Below, in pieces: positions 24,582 through 55,094 of a DNA stretch of 64,000 bases. A program made the position numbers and the translations under genes. This stretch comes from Piscicola geometra (lineage: Eukaryota > Annelida > Clitellata > Hirudinida > Piscicolidae). Under the pieces are notes generated by a model that made no database searches, was not told where the DNA came from, and worked only from the letters and a program-made list of their open reading frames with translations. Each line of letters opens with the position of its first letter. Positions within the stretch are counted from its first letter, which is position 1. Where the stretch lies: positions 14,108,083 through 14,172,082 of the forward strand of contig OX030955.1 of assembly GCA_943735955.1 (NCBI GenBank), in the 5' to 3' direction.

Positions 24582-26053
24582 CAGGGGTGCACAATCTTTT
24601 TCAGCCTGAGGACCAAAATTACTGAGTTCCGGGCGCCAAGGGCCGCTTCAGCGTGCACATAGATGACACAATAAAACAACTCAAAGAATGCAAGTTTTTA
24701 ATAAATTTAATAATAAAAAATAACGTTATTTAAAAATGTATGAATAACTAACTTTAATAAGAATGTTGAGCCTGAATGGTTGCAACAACATTGTCAATAT
24801 TGGGTTCGAGTTCTGTTGTTACAAGCCTCAAAATCGAACAAAGATTATCATCAGAAAAAGATGATCTCCGTTTATTTTTAGTTGTGTTCATGACTGAAAA
24901 CGTTTGTTCACACACGTATGTGCTGCCAAATTCAGACAAGATTAGGCAAGCCAAATCTTTGACCGCTCCATATTTAACTGAACTAAGACTTCCATAAAAA
25001 GTTAAAATGGAGTTATGCTGGAACGCAAACTTTAATTCTGGTGAACATTGAGGATCAATGACTTCTAACTGACATTGCTCAGGTACGGATTCTACAGCAC
25101 AAGAGAAAGGGTCACGGATGAAGTTGAATAAATCCTTATGCTCTCTGAATGCTTCAAAACGTTCATTAAATTCCTTTAGTAACGCTTTATAACTGTCGTG
25201 GTGTTTATTAAAGTCACACTGGTATTCCTTCTGAAAAGCTGAACAAATAAGAAAATGACATGAATTACCAGATTGCAGATTCGAACAAAACCCAAAAGCT
25301 GTGCTGTGTCAACGTTATCTGTGCTCTCATCTAAGGCAATTGAAAAATACTTGCAAATGGCAAGCTTGTCACGCAACTGTTCACAAACGTTGTTGGATAA
25401 ATTAACCACCCGGCGCTGGATAGTCATCAGTGACAATGGCACTATGTTGAACAGGTCTGTTTTCTCAGGACAGACTTCTTTGCAAATGGCTTGCATGCAG
25501 TTTTTGACAAAATCACCCTCAGTAAATGGTCGAGACGATCGCGCAATAATCTGTGCTACGGCACAACCGGCACGAACAAAAGTATTATTTTCATTAAATA
25601 TTTGTAAAAAAATATTTTTCTCAGATGACAATCTTTTTACAAGTTGATCAATTATATTTTTTCTAGCTTCGTCTTTCACATCATCAAACGTAGCAGCGTG
25701 TTTGGTTTTATAATGTCTTTTGCAATTGTAGTCCTTCATTACAGTTACGGACTCGCGACAAATTAGGCCCAAAGCTGTTCTTTTGAAATGCTGCATTTGT
25801 CCATTTTTCATTAAACTGACGATTTTCTGCTTCAAATTTACGCTTTGACATTCTTACTAAATTAAAACAACTCTATTATCGCTCGTTGTAGTTGTTTCAG
25901 TCGTTTTATATTAGGAATGTGCAAACAGTACTATTAAAAAAAATGGGCGGTGCATCGATTTAAAATTCTGTTAGGGCCGCAAATAGCCAAAATGGACGAG
26001 TTGTCTGGGGGCCGCATCAAACAGGCCGGTGGGCCGCGGGTTGTGCACCTCTG
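24582..26053 (-). mobile_element. Internally deleted hAT transposon (GTF2IRD2/ZBED-like transposase)
   Basis: 1472-bp element with ends CAGGGGTGCACAA and complement of CAGAGGTGCACAA, flanked by the 8-bp duplication ACCTACGG (24574-24581 and 26054-26061). Minus-strand frame 25835-25176 has a BED-type finger remnant (ICRES...CKRHYKTKHAATF) and hAT motifs such as FTEGDFVKNCM and SIALDESTDN. Frame 24954-24754 is the C-terminal dimerisation region (GSTYVCEQTFSVMNTTKNKRR). The middle of the transposase is missing between them, so this is a defective copy. It lies just downstream of exon 8 of FReD copy A and is absent from arm B. Confidence 0.9.
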
Positions 26054-26211
26054 ACCTACGGTATATAAATTTTATTATTAGTTTGAACCCGTTCAGATAA
26101 GCTCTTTTTTACGGAATTTTTATTATTATGTTTTTCTTTGAAATTTTTTTAGCAATTTCCAAATTATATTAAAAGTTTTTTAAAGGATTTCATGTCGGTT
26201 TCAATATAAAT

Positions 26212-26431
26212 AGTTTGGGGAGGCCGGGGCTGTATGTTAAAAGGGTTGTATGTTATAAGCCTAATAACTTTTATAAAAAGAAAATAATTTTTTATTATAA
26301 AAGAATTCTTGTGTTTTAACTTGTGACTAATAGAATTCTTAATACCTACATTTTTATTATTAATATTGTTTCAAAAATAATGAATTTATAACAACATTTG
26401 TTAAAATTGTAACATACCGGTCTCCCCTACT
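26212..26431. mobile_element. 220-bp MITE with GGGGAG terminal repeats
   Basis: Ends AGTTTGGGGAGGCCGG and complement of AGTAGGGGAGACCGG, followed inward by TGTATGTTA on both sides. Arm B holds the empty site (ATAAATAGTATTAATAAACA, complement, near 35310-35335), so insertion was arm-specific. No coding capacity. Confidence 0.75.
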
Positions 26432-26469
26432 GATAATCAATAATACTAATTTATTTGACCTGATTATTG

Positions 26470-28100
26470 GATCACGTCATCACAACTTATTTCAATCCCT
26501 GGTTACACATTTGTAAGTAAAAATAGGGAAAATCGCATTGGAGGCGGTGTAGGTTTTTTTATATCTTTTTTAAATATTTTTTTTTATAGTCTATATCGTT
26601 CACAGCTTGACAGACGCAGGCCATGTTACAATGGTTCTAGGAACCATGGTCCTTATGCGCCGAGACGCCACTCCACACGACGTACACATCTTTCAATGCA
26701 TACGTCGCAAACACCGCATCATATACACTAGGTATATGATAGTTCACGGTTGCCTATCAGGGATTCGAACAGGCGACCTTTAAGTTGCAAGTCCGACGTC
26801 TACCATCTAAGCCATCCCCGCTCTCCAGACTTTATTACGTAGTAAGAGATGATCTTTGTCCAAACTCTCAAGTTTTTGATTAGCTATGTATTGAAATAAT
26901 TTCTGAAAACTCTCCTAATGTTCTCTTAATCATTGTTTGTAGACCACCAAATACAGATCCATTATCAAAAATTTTAGAAAAAATTGTTTTTAATCGACTT
27001 AATAATTTCATAGAAAACGAAAATATTCTATCACCTAGCCAATACGGTTTCACAAAAGGCAGTTCTACGGAACTAGCCATTTTGGATGTTGTGCATCATG
27101 TTGCTACTGGTATTGATTCTCGCTTACACACATTAGGTATTTTCATTGATTTTTCAAAGGCATTTGATACCATTAACCATTCTATCTTGCTTGATAAATT
27201 ATTTCATTATGGAATACGTGGAACATGTCACAAATGGTTCTGTGAATATTTAAGAAATCGTTCCCAATATGTGTACATTGATAGTGTAACATCTAACACA
27301 CTTAAGATTAACACTGGTGTACCGCAAGGATATATTTTTATTTAACATTTATGTTAATGATTTAATGAATCTTTCTGAAATTGCCAAATTTGTCCTTTAT
27401 TCTTTTTGGCCCTAAAATAAAAACAAACATTATTAATTATACACTTGCAATTGATTCTTATATTATAGAGAGAGTCGATTATACAAAATTCTTAGGTATT
27501 TATATAACCAGTAATCTTTCTTGGAATGAGCATATAACGTATATATCAAAAAAACTGTCAAAAAATATTGGTATTTTACATAAACTTAAACACAATTTAC
27601 CATCTCATATAATTAAGTTACTCTATTCTACTTTAATTCTACCTTACTTGACCTATTGTCTCCCTTTATGGGGACTTGCTTGCAAAACTCATTTACATCC
27701 TTTGAATGTTATACAAAATAATTTTCTTAGAGTCCTGTTTAAATTACACTCTCATGACCGCATATCTCATCTGTATCTTCCAGCTCAAATTTTAACAATC
27801 AATCAGTTATACATCTTTAAAACCTATATTATTTTTCATAAACTTATAATAAAAAACACATCCTCCTATTTTACACATTTAATACATTCTTTCACATCCA
27901 ACTGCACACGAACATTGAAAATTGAGTCTGACTATTTCTTACAAACACCAAGAACCAATTTCTATCTAAATAGTCCAATCTATGCAGGGCTCCAACTCTG
28001 GAACAGATTACCATTGAATTTAAAGAATATACACCAAACCCTTAATTTTAAGAAAATAATTAAACCACTTATAATTTCCAAATCACTTTAATTCATTTCT
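26470..28100 (+). mobile_element. Degenerate CR1/jockey-like LINE fragment, interrupted by a SINE
   Basis: Endonuclease remnants RIGGGVGFFI before the SINE and LIIVCRPPNTDP after it, then a deletion directly into reverse transcriptase LSKILEKIVFNRLNNF, SPSQYGFTKGSSTELAIL, IFIDFSKAFDTINHSIL and INTGVPQG. A second deletion removes the FADD catalytic box; the frame resumes at 27381 with FLGIYITSNLSWNEHI and ends at 28091 (GLQLWNRLPLNLKNI). Clearly non-functional. Confidence 0.82.
26577..26828 (-). mobile_element. tRNA-derived SINE sharing a LINE 3' tail
   Basis: Read on the minus strand from 26828: a tRNA-like head with A box (GGCTTAGATGG) and B box (GTTCGAATCCC) and an Ala-like anticodon loop CTTGCAA. 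A unique body follows, then a 3' end GGCCTGCGTCTGTCAAGCTG and an A-rich tail. That end matches the LINE at 21278-22870, implying mobilisation by that LINE. A second copy of the head is at 30991-31115. Confidence 0.8.
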
Positions 28101-29400
28101 TTTGTAAATCAATGAAAACATTTGTTATTATTAACAATTCTTTCAATTTGTGAATTTAATTAAGAAGTTCATGTATTATTTTATTCTTCTAAAAGGTCAT
28201 ACAAGCATTTATTTGCTTCGATTTCTAAATTTATTTGCTTGCAAATAAACGAATTGTTGTTAAAAGATAATGGTTTCAATTAAAATAGATTTATGAGTTT
28301 AGAAAAATGTACTGCTTTCCAATTTATGCAAAAATTTTTAATATTTATTAAATAGATTATTTCTTTAAATTTATTTTGGCAGTCAAATAAGGATGCGTCT
28401 TATACATGAAGTTTTATTACATTTAAAAACTATTTTAAAATGTATAATAATTATTTATTTTATTTTCAATTATTAAAACTTCATGGGCATTTAAAAAAAA
28501 AGATTTATTTAAATTATGTTTGTTGTCTACTCAAGACGGTTTTTTAATTCATGTTTTTTAAATAATTTACATGATATTCACTTCCATGTGTAACTTCAAA
28601 ACTGATGGTTGTTTAATTATTATAGTATAATCAATCTGGTTAACTTTTTGCAAATATAATAATATTATGGAAGTTCTATCTAATCTCAAATAACAATTTT
28701 TTCAATAGTCATATACTAGATAGCGTTTTCGTGAAGTTTTTTATGCACTTATAACATAACTTTAAATATTTTAGCACACCAGTTGAATATTTTTTCAAAT
28801 ATTAATTTTATTTTATAAATTTTTTGATCTTTGTATGTGTTCTTGAACTTGGTTTTAAATGAAATTAAAATGTGTATCATTGTTAATAAAAAACGTGAAG
28901 TTCAATGGTTTGATGGTAAATACCGGGTAGTAGTTCTGAGTATCGTGAGTTCAACTCTTGCCAATCTTAATCCTTATTTAGTATTGAGAGAATTCATAAA
29001 ATGTAGATGCAAGGATAAAACACGAAAATTGTTTTAAAAAACTTATACGGTTTGTAGAATTTTTAAGCTAGAAAAAAGCATGCTGAATCTGAAAAAGTTT
29101 TTAGGTCTCTAAACTCTTTCGTTAAAAATGGCCTAGTCTGTCATTATTTTGGTGTTTGAATGCAATTATTCAAGATATTTTTCAGATATTTGAAAAGTTT
29201 TTATTGAAGCCAAGAACTTATGTATGAAAAAATTTATTTCACGAAAATTTTTAAGAAGACACATAAATTGCAGATTTTCTAACAATAAAAACATAAAAAG
29301 ATAATGGAAGAATGGTTCGGTAAATGAGCTAAACTGCATTAAAATATATCTGTTATAATTTTGTACAATTTTATTTTAAACGTTTGGTAAATAAAGGTTA
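28100..29400. other. AT-rich end of arm A
   Basis: No gene. Around 28890-28965 is a weak tRNA-like box pair (GGTTTGATGGTAA and GAGTTCAACTC), possibly an old SINE. Homologous blocks in arm B are at 34450-35215. Confidence 0.4.
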
Positions 29401-29644
29401 AGATATAAAAAAACAAACTTTTACTTATAATTTTAAATATCAGGTTGAATTTTTATTCCAAAATTGCTCAAAGATTTTCAAATTTTTCTTTTAATGAGAT
29501 TATTTTTTAAACTAATTTATTAGTTGGAATTTTTTCAAAGTTTCACAATAAACCCATTAAACTTTCATTGATATATATTTATATTTTTGCTAAAATACAT
29601 TATTAAAAATTGTTTCACATAACAATAAAACTAATTTTAAACAA

Positions 29645-31640
29645 TATAGTAAAACTTCTCTAATGCGAATCCTATAAAGAGCGGAATCCCCTCTTATACG
29701 AACGATTTCAAAAGAATGGATTGTTGTTGCGTTGAAATCACCTCACGAACGGAAACCTTTCCAACGCGTAAAAGGGCTCATAGGTCAAATTTCACTCATT
29801 CAAACGAATTTTTTTTAAATAAAAGAATTATCACATTTATGCACGTCCCTGATTACTAAACTGTGTTCTCATAGCTTATAACATCATTTCGGTTCAATTG
29901 TCACGCGTTTATATTTAAAAGTATTAAAATAATTTCATTAATCTTACGTTATATGATCATAAGTTTAGCTTTCAAATAATATGACGTTTCGTAAAAGAAA
30001 GTTGCTAACATTATATGAAAATGCTAAATGCATTAAGTTAAATGAAAGTAGACATAGTTTGAGATGTATGCCGAAAAATATGGTGCTGGATAAACAGATT
30101 TACAACATTTAGAAAATGGAAAAATCTCAACAAAAAGGCCGAACAAAAATGCATTTATGAACTCAATGATTTGGTGTTCAAATGGTTTCTCAAAATAAAG
30201 TTTAAAATCTACCGGTTTCTGGAAAATTATTACAAGAAAAAGCGAAAAAAACTTTCAGAAAAATTCAATCTTGCTTCTTTTTCAGCTTGGCTTGGTAATA
30301 CAAATTATTAGGTTTTCGGTTTTAAATGGTGAAACACTAAGTTTATCAAAAGAATTTATTGATGAATGGGTTGTGAGACTGTCTCATTTGTGTGAAATTT
30401 ACAGTTCTAAAAATATTTTCAGTTCCGATGAAATAGGGGTTATGTTATAAATTATTCCCAGAAAAATCAATGGTAATTAAAGGTGATGAATGCAGTGGTA
30501 TGAAAAAGGCTAAAGACAGTAATTCTTGCTTGCAGGCTGGAAGGAGAAAAACTGAAACCTTTAGTTATTGGAAAATCTAAAAATCGAAGATGTTTCAAGT
30601 CCATTAACTTTTTAATGGGGGCAAGGATAAAGTTTAATAAGTAGCAAAATGTTAAAAACTACTGTTGTTTGATTACATACTAAAAAAATAACATAATAAC
30701 AATTAGTTACCTTTTATTGGATGGAAATATACTCTCCAAACAATTGAAAAATGCATTTAACAAATATTGTTGATTATTTCAACCATCAACCAGTTTAAAA
30801 AATATCTTTAAGAATCTTCAATCGTTAGAACGTTCAGAAAATGTAAAAATATTCATGAAAGCTGTAGAGAGCATATTTAAACACAAGGACATCAGACTGT
30901 CATGGAATCTGCAGAGTTATTGCAAGAGGCGATTCCGGTAGATATTCAACTTAAACAGTCTTTGAAAAAACTATACACAAAAAATAAACAGATGGTTGGC
31001 TTAGATGGTAAGCCGTTGAACTTGCAAATTAAAGGTGGCCAGTTCGAATCCCTGATGAGCAACCATGAGCTATCATATAGTGGGAGGTCGCAGAAGATGG
31101 AACGATTTTTAAACGTTGTCTAATGGCTCAATTGCCCAAATTAAAATTAATCCAACCATTATATTGATTTTTTGTCTAACTATATCAACTTTAAAATAAA
31201 TAATTTTGAAAAAAAGAGTTTATTAACTTCAGACATAAACTCTCAAAATTCCATCTTGAGCAACTGGGTTTCCAAGATGGAACGCTTAGTTGCCTAAGAT
31301 GAAGTCATATAGTATGTCTCAAAACTGTAATTTAAACGTTTCACTTATCATCAGACTATTTTAATTATCTAAAGAAATACTTTTTTTCGATGGCTCAATA
31401 ATAATAATTTCAAAAAACCTTAATTTATTCTAGAATATTTAGTCTTTCCGTTCCTTCTCAAAAGCGTCATCAAATGTCTTTTTAAAACGCTCTGAAAATA
31501 TTTTTAGAAATTTATTTTTAAAGTAAATTTGCAGAACAATGTTGCTTTGGAATAACATGAGTTGAACTCGCTTTACTTAAAGAAATTTCTGTATTTCGCA
31601 CTTCACTTATAGTTTCAACCCTTCCTGGGCAAACCTCTAG
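29645..31640 (+). pseudogene. pogo/Tigger transposase relic
   Basis: Starts with the same terminal sequence as the element at 6545 (AGTAAAACTTCTCTAATGCG). The plus strand from 29972 reads TFRKRKLLTLYENAKCIKLN, the psq/CENP-B-type helix-turn-helix, then ending DKQIYNI. Later, KLKPLVIGKSKNRRCFK (about 30550) and LLLDGN (about 30717) are DDE-domain remnants. Many stops and shifts. The 3' end was not located; a SINE lies at 30991-31115. It falls in the spacer of the inverted duplication. Confidence 0.78.
30991..31115 (+). mobile_element. tRNA-derived SINE head fragment
   Basis: GGCTTAGATGGTAAGCCG (A box) and CCAGTTCGAATCCCTGAT (B box), then GAGCTATCATATA, closely matching the SINE on the minus strand at 26577-26828. 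Truncated at its 3' side. A short open frame across it is accidental. Confidence 0.7.
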
Positions 31641-31649
31641 TCTACAGTC

Positions 31650-33150
31650 TATAGAGACTAAAACAACAACAACCTCATATAACCTACAATCCAAACTACC
31701 CCAGTCATCAGTCAGCCTACAGACCTTACCACTCTACAGAAACAGCCCTACTCCATCTAACTGACCACATTTTCAATGTATGCGACTCAAAAAATACCAC
31801 CCTCCTCGCATCACTCGACCTATCAGCAGCCTTCGACACCATCAGCCATTACATCCTCATAAACAGACTTCTAAAAATTTAGAGTCGATGGAACTGCTTT
31901 AAACTGGCTGTCATCATATTTAGAAAATATACATTATCAAGTTAAATTAGGTACACACATCTCATCACCAACCTATATATAACACGGAGTTCCTCAAGGT
32001 TCTGTTCTTGGACCGCTTCTTTTCACCACAAACATCTCACCTATCTCAAATATAGTCAACCAATTCAATATAACCTACCATAAATATACAACTTCTTCAA
32101 TTCATCAAACCTTATACATCCAACCAAGCTACTAGTAACCTCACATCTTGCATACAAACCATGGAAACTTGGTTCCTCAATAACTATCTCCAGTTTAACA
32201 CTACTAAATCAGAAATAATAAAACTAGGCATCCCTTTTCAACTAAATAGTTTAAATTTTTTATATTTTTTATAGTCTTTATTGATCACGGTTTGACAGAC
32301 GCCGGCCATGTTACATGTTGCAAATAAATACCATATCATCTGTCGACATCAACTCAAATAACATCCCCATCAATAACATTCTCAAAATACTCGGAGTCAC
32401 CCTTGATAGCAAACTCACTTTCAAAAAACCATATCACATCTATCATCCAATCATCACACTATCATCTCAAAGCAATCAAACACATACGCCCATTCATTAC
32501 TACTGATTTATCCGCCTCACTTTCCCGATTTCTAATACTAAGCAGACTTGACTACTGTAACTCGCTATTATATAATATCACCAATCAAGAATCAATCGTA
32601 TACAGTCAGTTTTAAACAAGGCTGCTAGAATCACACTCAATTGTGATTACCCAGGCCATCACCTTGTTCAGTCGTCTAATGATAATCTTATAAAACTTCA
32701 CTGGTTTCCTATAGACTTTCGAATATCCTTTAAAATAACCATCACTACATTCAAAATGTTTCAAATTTCAATACCGTCATATCTCAGCAAACTCACAACT
32801 AACAAAACATCAAACAAACAACTGCGTTCATCTTCATCTCTTCTCCTCAACCAAGAATCCACTACAAACAACATCTCAAAAAGAGCATTTCGTCACGCAG
32901 CTCCAACAACTTGGAATGCCCTTCCACCTGCACTTCGCAACATCAACCAATTTTCGAATTTCAAAGCCAAACTGAAAACTCATTACTTTAACTTAGCTAA
33001 TCACTCATAATAATTAATCCATGCTACTCTTTGCTTTCCTTTTTATGACATTACTATTATAATTACTTTTATTTCTTTATTGCATTACGACGTAGTGAGA
33101 GCGCTTCAGTTGCGTGCCCGGGCTCTAAACAAAAACGACAATTATTATTA
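31650..33150 (+). mobile_element. Degenerate L2-like LINE
   Basis: Frames interrupted by stops give STETALLHLTDHIFNVCDSK, LASLDLSAAFDTISHYILI, HGVPQGSVLGPLLFTT, LKILGVTLDSKLTFK (32360), LSRFLILSRLDYCNSLLYNI and HAAPTTWNALPPALRNINQF, ending at 33010. The catalytic YADD region is damaged. A 3'-tail fragment of another LINE (32262-32330, reverse) is inserted. The element's own 3' end (GAGCGCTTCAGTTGCGTGCC with a TTATTATTA tail, to about 33150) is shared by the SINE at 34713-34850. Confidence 0.8.
32262..32330 (-). repeat. 3'-tail fragment of the 21278-type LINE
   Basis: Minus strand: GCAACATGTAACATGGCC, GGCGTCTGTCAAACCGTGAT and CAATAAAGACTATAAAAA. Identical in layout to the end of the LINE at 21278, so a very short 5'-truncated insertion or a solo tail within the L2-like relic. 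Confidence 0.75.
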
Positions 33151-33284
33151 TTAATGAAACGAAAGTCTACATCTATTCAAATTTGAGATTTAGCTATAAA
33201 TGGAACATACTTGTGTTCAAGCTAATGAATACTAACAGTTTATTATTTAAGAAAAAAGTAAATTATTGGTTTGTCTTAGTTTCC

Positions 33285-33632
33285 AATAGTCTATTTAGAA
33301 TATTCTTTATATAGTCTATTTAGAATATACTTTATATAGTCTCTTTAGAATATTCTTCATATAGTCTAACTAAAACATACTTTATATAGTCTATTTAGAA
33401 TATAATTTAGAGTCTATTTAAAATATACTTTATATAGTCTGTTAAGAATATACTTTATATAGTCTATTTAGAATATACTTTTTATAGTCTATTTAGATTA
33501 TACTCCATAGTCTATTTAGATTATACTCCATAGTCTATTTAGAATATACTTTATATAGTCTATTTAGAATATACTTTATATAGTCTATTTAGAATACACT
33601 TTATATAGTCTATTTAAAATATACGGTATGAA
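33285..33632. repeat. 25-bp minisatellite, about 14 copies
   Basis: Imperfect tandem units of TAGTCTATTTAGAATATACTTTATA, some shortened. No spacer/repeat alternation, so not CRISPR-like. The degenerate units at 4110-4205 resemble it. Confidence 0.93.
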
Positions 33633-34450
33633 AAACATGCCACTGTATATTTGTCTATAACTTTGGAACATATTAATCGGTTCTCAATTTTTTTAACGGT
33701 TTTACTTAGATAGAAATACAAAATCAGATTTCATATAGTTTATATCGATTTCTTCAAAATGCAGTAGTAGTTAAAGTTTAGTTTTAACATTAAAAAAGCA
33801 TTATTGCTACCAAGAAACACCAGTGCCAAGATTCTGTGAAAGAATTACCGCAGCGAACCAGGTGATGTAAAGCAGCAAAAGGAAACCAACCACAAAAACA
33901 TCAGATTCAGTCTTGGAAAGGACCTACACCAGTGGCAAAATAAATCAGAAAAATGATGATACTTTTGTGGGAATAATGAAGATATGGTGATGATGAAGCT
34001 ATAGTTGAGATTATAGTTGAGATTATGGTGCTGTGGTGATGATGAAGATGGAATTTTGAAGCGATGTTGGTGCTGGGGTAATGGTGATCATGGTGATGTG
34101 GGAGAGGTTGGATGTGAGGGGTGAATGAATTGATTTTTAGGGGTGTTTGTTTTTAGTTTGAAATTTTCTACATTTATAAAATATTCTATAGGGGGTTATA
34201 AAACTGTTTTATGTTTAAAATTTATTTGAAAGAACTCATAAATTAGAGAAAAAGCTCTATATAAATATTTTTTATTGATTGCTAATTCAATTTTTTAAAA
34301 TTGAAAATGAATATAAAATATTTTGCGGTATTTTAGGAAAGTCTGGTCGCAGGTCTGAAGCTCTATAACCTGATCAGTGATCCAATTTAGTTTTTTTTGC
34401 TCTTATCACCTGATGGTATTTCATAGGCAGCTGTTATTATAACTTAACCT
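33633..34450. other. Spacer DNA with ATGATG-rich purine block
   Basis: 33830-34150 resembles 39500-39740 (shared CACCAGTGGCAA, GAAAAATGATGAT and GTGGTGATGATG), probably the 3' region of an old LINE/SINE. No gene recognised. Confidence 0.35.
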
Positions 34451-34712
34451 TTGTTGACCCAACGTTTAAATCAAAATTTAAAAAAAGTTAAATAGATTTA
34501 TTTAAAGGCAGTTTAGTTCATATACCAAACCATTCTACCATTATATTTTTATGTTAGTGTTTTTGGAAAATCTGCAAATTATGTGTCACTTGAAAACTTT
34601 TTGCAAATTAAAATTGTGAATAGTTGCATTCATTAAACAGCTCGGTGTTTAACCCTCACCCCATCGCAGTTCACGTTGTTTATTTACAATGGTACACATT
34701 TTGATTGCCTTT

Positions 34713-34850
34713 GAACGAGTAGCTGACCGTGTAACGACTCTTCTTGACCAACAGTTCGTCCTAGGTTCGAGTGCAACCGATTCCCTAGAAGTGGGCGCTT
34801 AAGTTGCGTGCCCAGGCGCTGTATAAAACGACGGTTTAATATTTATTCTT
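34713..34850 (+). mobile_element. tRNA-derived SINE
   Basis: GAGTAGCTGACCGTGTAACG (A-box-like) and CTAGGTTCGAGTGCAACC (B box), followed by a tail AAGTTGCGTGCCCAGGCGCT and a TTTATTATT-like end. The tail is like that of the L2-like LINE ending at 33150, suggesting a LINE-SINE pair. The head is close to that of the SINE at 37861. Confidence 0.75.
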
Positions 34851-35614
34851 TTTTTTAAAGTTCAAGAGCATATAACAATATCACAAGCTTTATACAATTT
34901 AAATGATATTTGAAAAAAGTTCAATTTGTGTGCTAAAATATTCAAAAGTATGTTATAAGTACATAAAAAAATGAAGAAAATGCTATATATTACTTAGAAT
35001 ACAATAGTAATAAAAAAATGGTCATTTGAGATTTGATAGAAGTTTTATAAAATTCTAATATTTAATATTTTTAAACCGATATATTTTACTAAGTTATTTC
35101 AACAACCCTCTGTTTTAAAATTACATGTGCAATTGAAAAAAAGTGCAATTTTTTAATAAAAAGAATTAAAAAAACGTATTGAGTAGACAACAAACATAAT
35201 TTATATAAATCACCATGTATAATACGCCTTCCTGATTTAATTGCCCAAAAGTCTTTCTCAATTATTAAAAATACCTTCTTCTTGTGGTCCAATAATCATG
35301 TTAAATAAATGAGTATTATTGTTTATTAATACTATTTATGTTAGAACCCACATAAAATCATTAAAAAATCTTGTGAAATAATTTGACAACTGAAAATAAA
35401 TTTCAGAGAAAACTTGGGGAAAATATTGGTCTCAAAACCGTACTTTTTATCGTAAACTGAATAATGTATTGTCATATAATTATAAATAAATAAATCATAA
35501 AGCAGAAAAAGTGTTTAAATCTTTCAGGATAACTCCGTAAAAGCTTTTAAAGTTGATTTTTAGTAAATATTATTGATCAATAAATTATTCTAGTTGACTA
35601 GTTCATCCGATCCA

Positions 35615-54157
<18,543 letters not shown>

Positions 54158-54458
54158 AACTTTATTATGTAAAAGAAAATCAACTTTATTATAAAAATTT
54201 CTATCGAGGTCCTTAGTCTTTAAATACTATTTTTCTCATTACATTATTGATTTAAAAGTTCCTTGTTTAATGATACTTTAAGACGTTCACAAAAGATCCT
54301 TTGTTAAATATTACTTTTAAGCTCTCACAAAAGATCCATTAAACAAAAAGCATTTAATTGTTGAAGTTAGCTCATCTAACAGTCTACCCTTGTTGAAATA
54401 CATTAGAAAATATAATTTCATTTGTGGAATCAAGCATTAAAAGGTTTTAAAAAAAATA

Positions 54459-54640
54459 GGTATTTTACAATTGTTTTTTCAAATAGGGGCAAGTTGATTT
54501 ATTTATTGATTTATGTTGTTTTGTTACTTTATTTTTAGGAATAATAAAAATAAATAAAACTTTAAAATCTTTTCCCCAATCATACAAAATTTTCATCTTG
54601 ACCCAGTATTGGGGCAAGATGACAACAATAAAAAAGTTAC
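54459..54640. other. Outer edge of arm B
   Basis: Homology with arm A fades at about 54450-54460. No gene. Confidence 0.35.
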
Positions 54641-54644
54641 ACAT

Positions 54645-54842
54645 TTTAATCTTCGTCATCATCCTCATCATCTTTCTCTTCATCATCCTCATCATCTTTC
54701 TCTTCATCATCATCATCATCATTTTCCTCCTCCTCCTCATCATCATCATCATCCTTTTCATCATCATCGTCTTCATCATCATCGTCATCGTCATCATCTT
54801 TCTCTTCATCATCTTCGTCATCATCCTCATCATCTTTCAAAA
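54645..54842. repeat. GAT/GAA-type trinucleotide array (short)
   Basis: ATC/TTC-rich on the plus strand; on the minus strand a Met-started frame of 64 Asp/Glu/Lys residues (for example KDDEDDDEDDEEKDDDDDDD). Same unit style as the long array at 60902-63722, but in inverse orientation. Confidence 0.9.
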
Positions 54843-55094
54843 CCGGTACATGTAATTTAATTTCATTGAATTTCGAATGAGAATTTTTATCTTGATACTA
54901 AAAGTTCTGCTGCAAATCTACAAGAAATTAGTTTTAAAAGAAAGATCATGAGTTAACAATTGGAAAATCTATTAAACATTATATTGAACAAATTTTTAAA
55001 AAAATGTCTTAAAGAAGATGTATCACTTAAATTTAATTTATTTCTATTTATCCTTTATTTATTCATTTATTCACTTATACATTACATTATAAAA

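Larger units (their letters stand above)
12440..29405. repeat. Arm A of a large inverted segmental duplication
   Basis: Sequence runs in inverted order and complement against 34450-54450. Anchors read by eye: 12500-13380 with 53530-54440 (promoter-proximal DNA and exon 1); 13542-13663 with 53248-53369; 13838-13934 with 48539-48635; 17110-17230 with 44650-44780; 18941-19105 with 41463-41627; 19201-19457 with 41122-41377; 20143-20198 with 37654-37709; 24290-24540 with 35455-35680; 26430-26480 with 35285-35330; 28498-28640 with 35089-35215; 29150-29400 with 34450-34640. Boundaries are approximate. Most length difference comes from arm-specific transposons. Confidence 0.88.

Noticed and set aside
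26735..26826. Functional tRNA-Ala gene
   Set aside because: A and B boxes are present but the anticodon and acceptor stems do not pair well and a SINE body with LINE tail follows.
33285..33632. CRISPR-like regular repeats
   Set aside because: Units are directly adjacent without spacers, and the setting is a spliced animal genome.
54598..54860. Plus-strand Ile/Leu/Phe-rich membrane protein
   Set aside because: Translation of the short ATC/TTC microsatellite.
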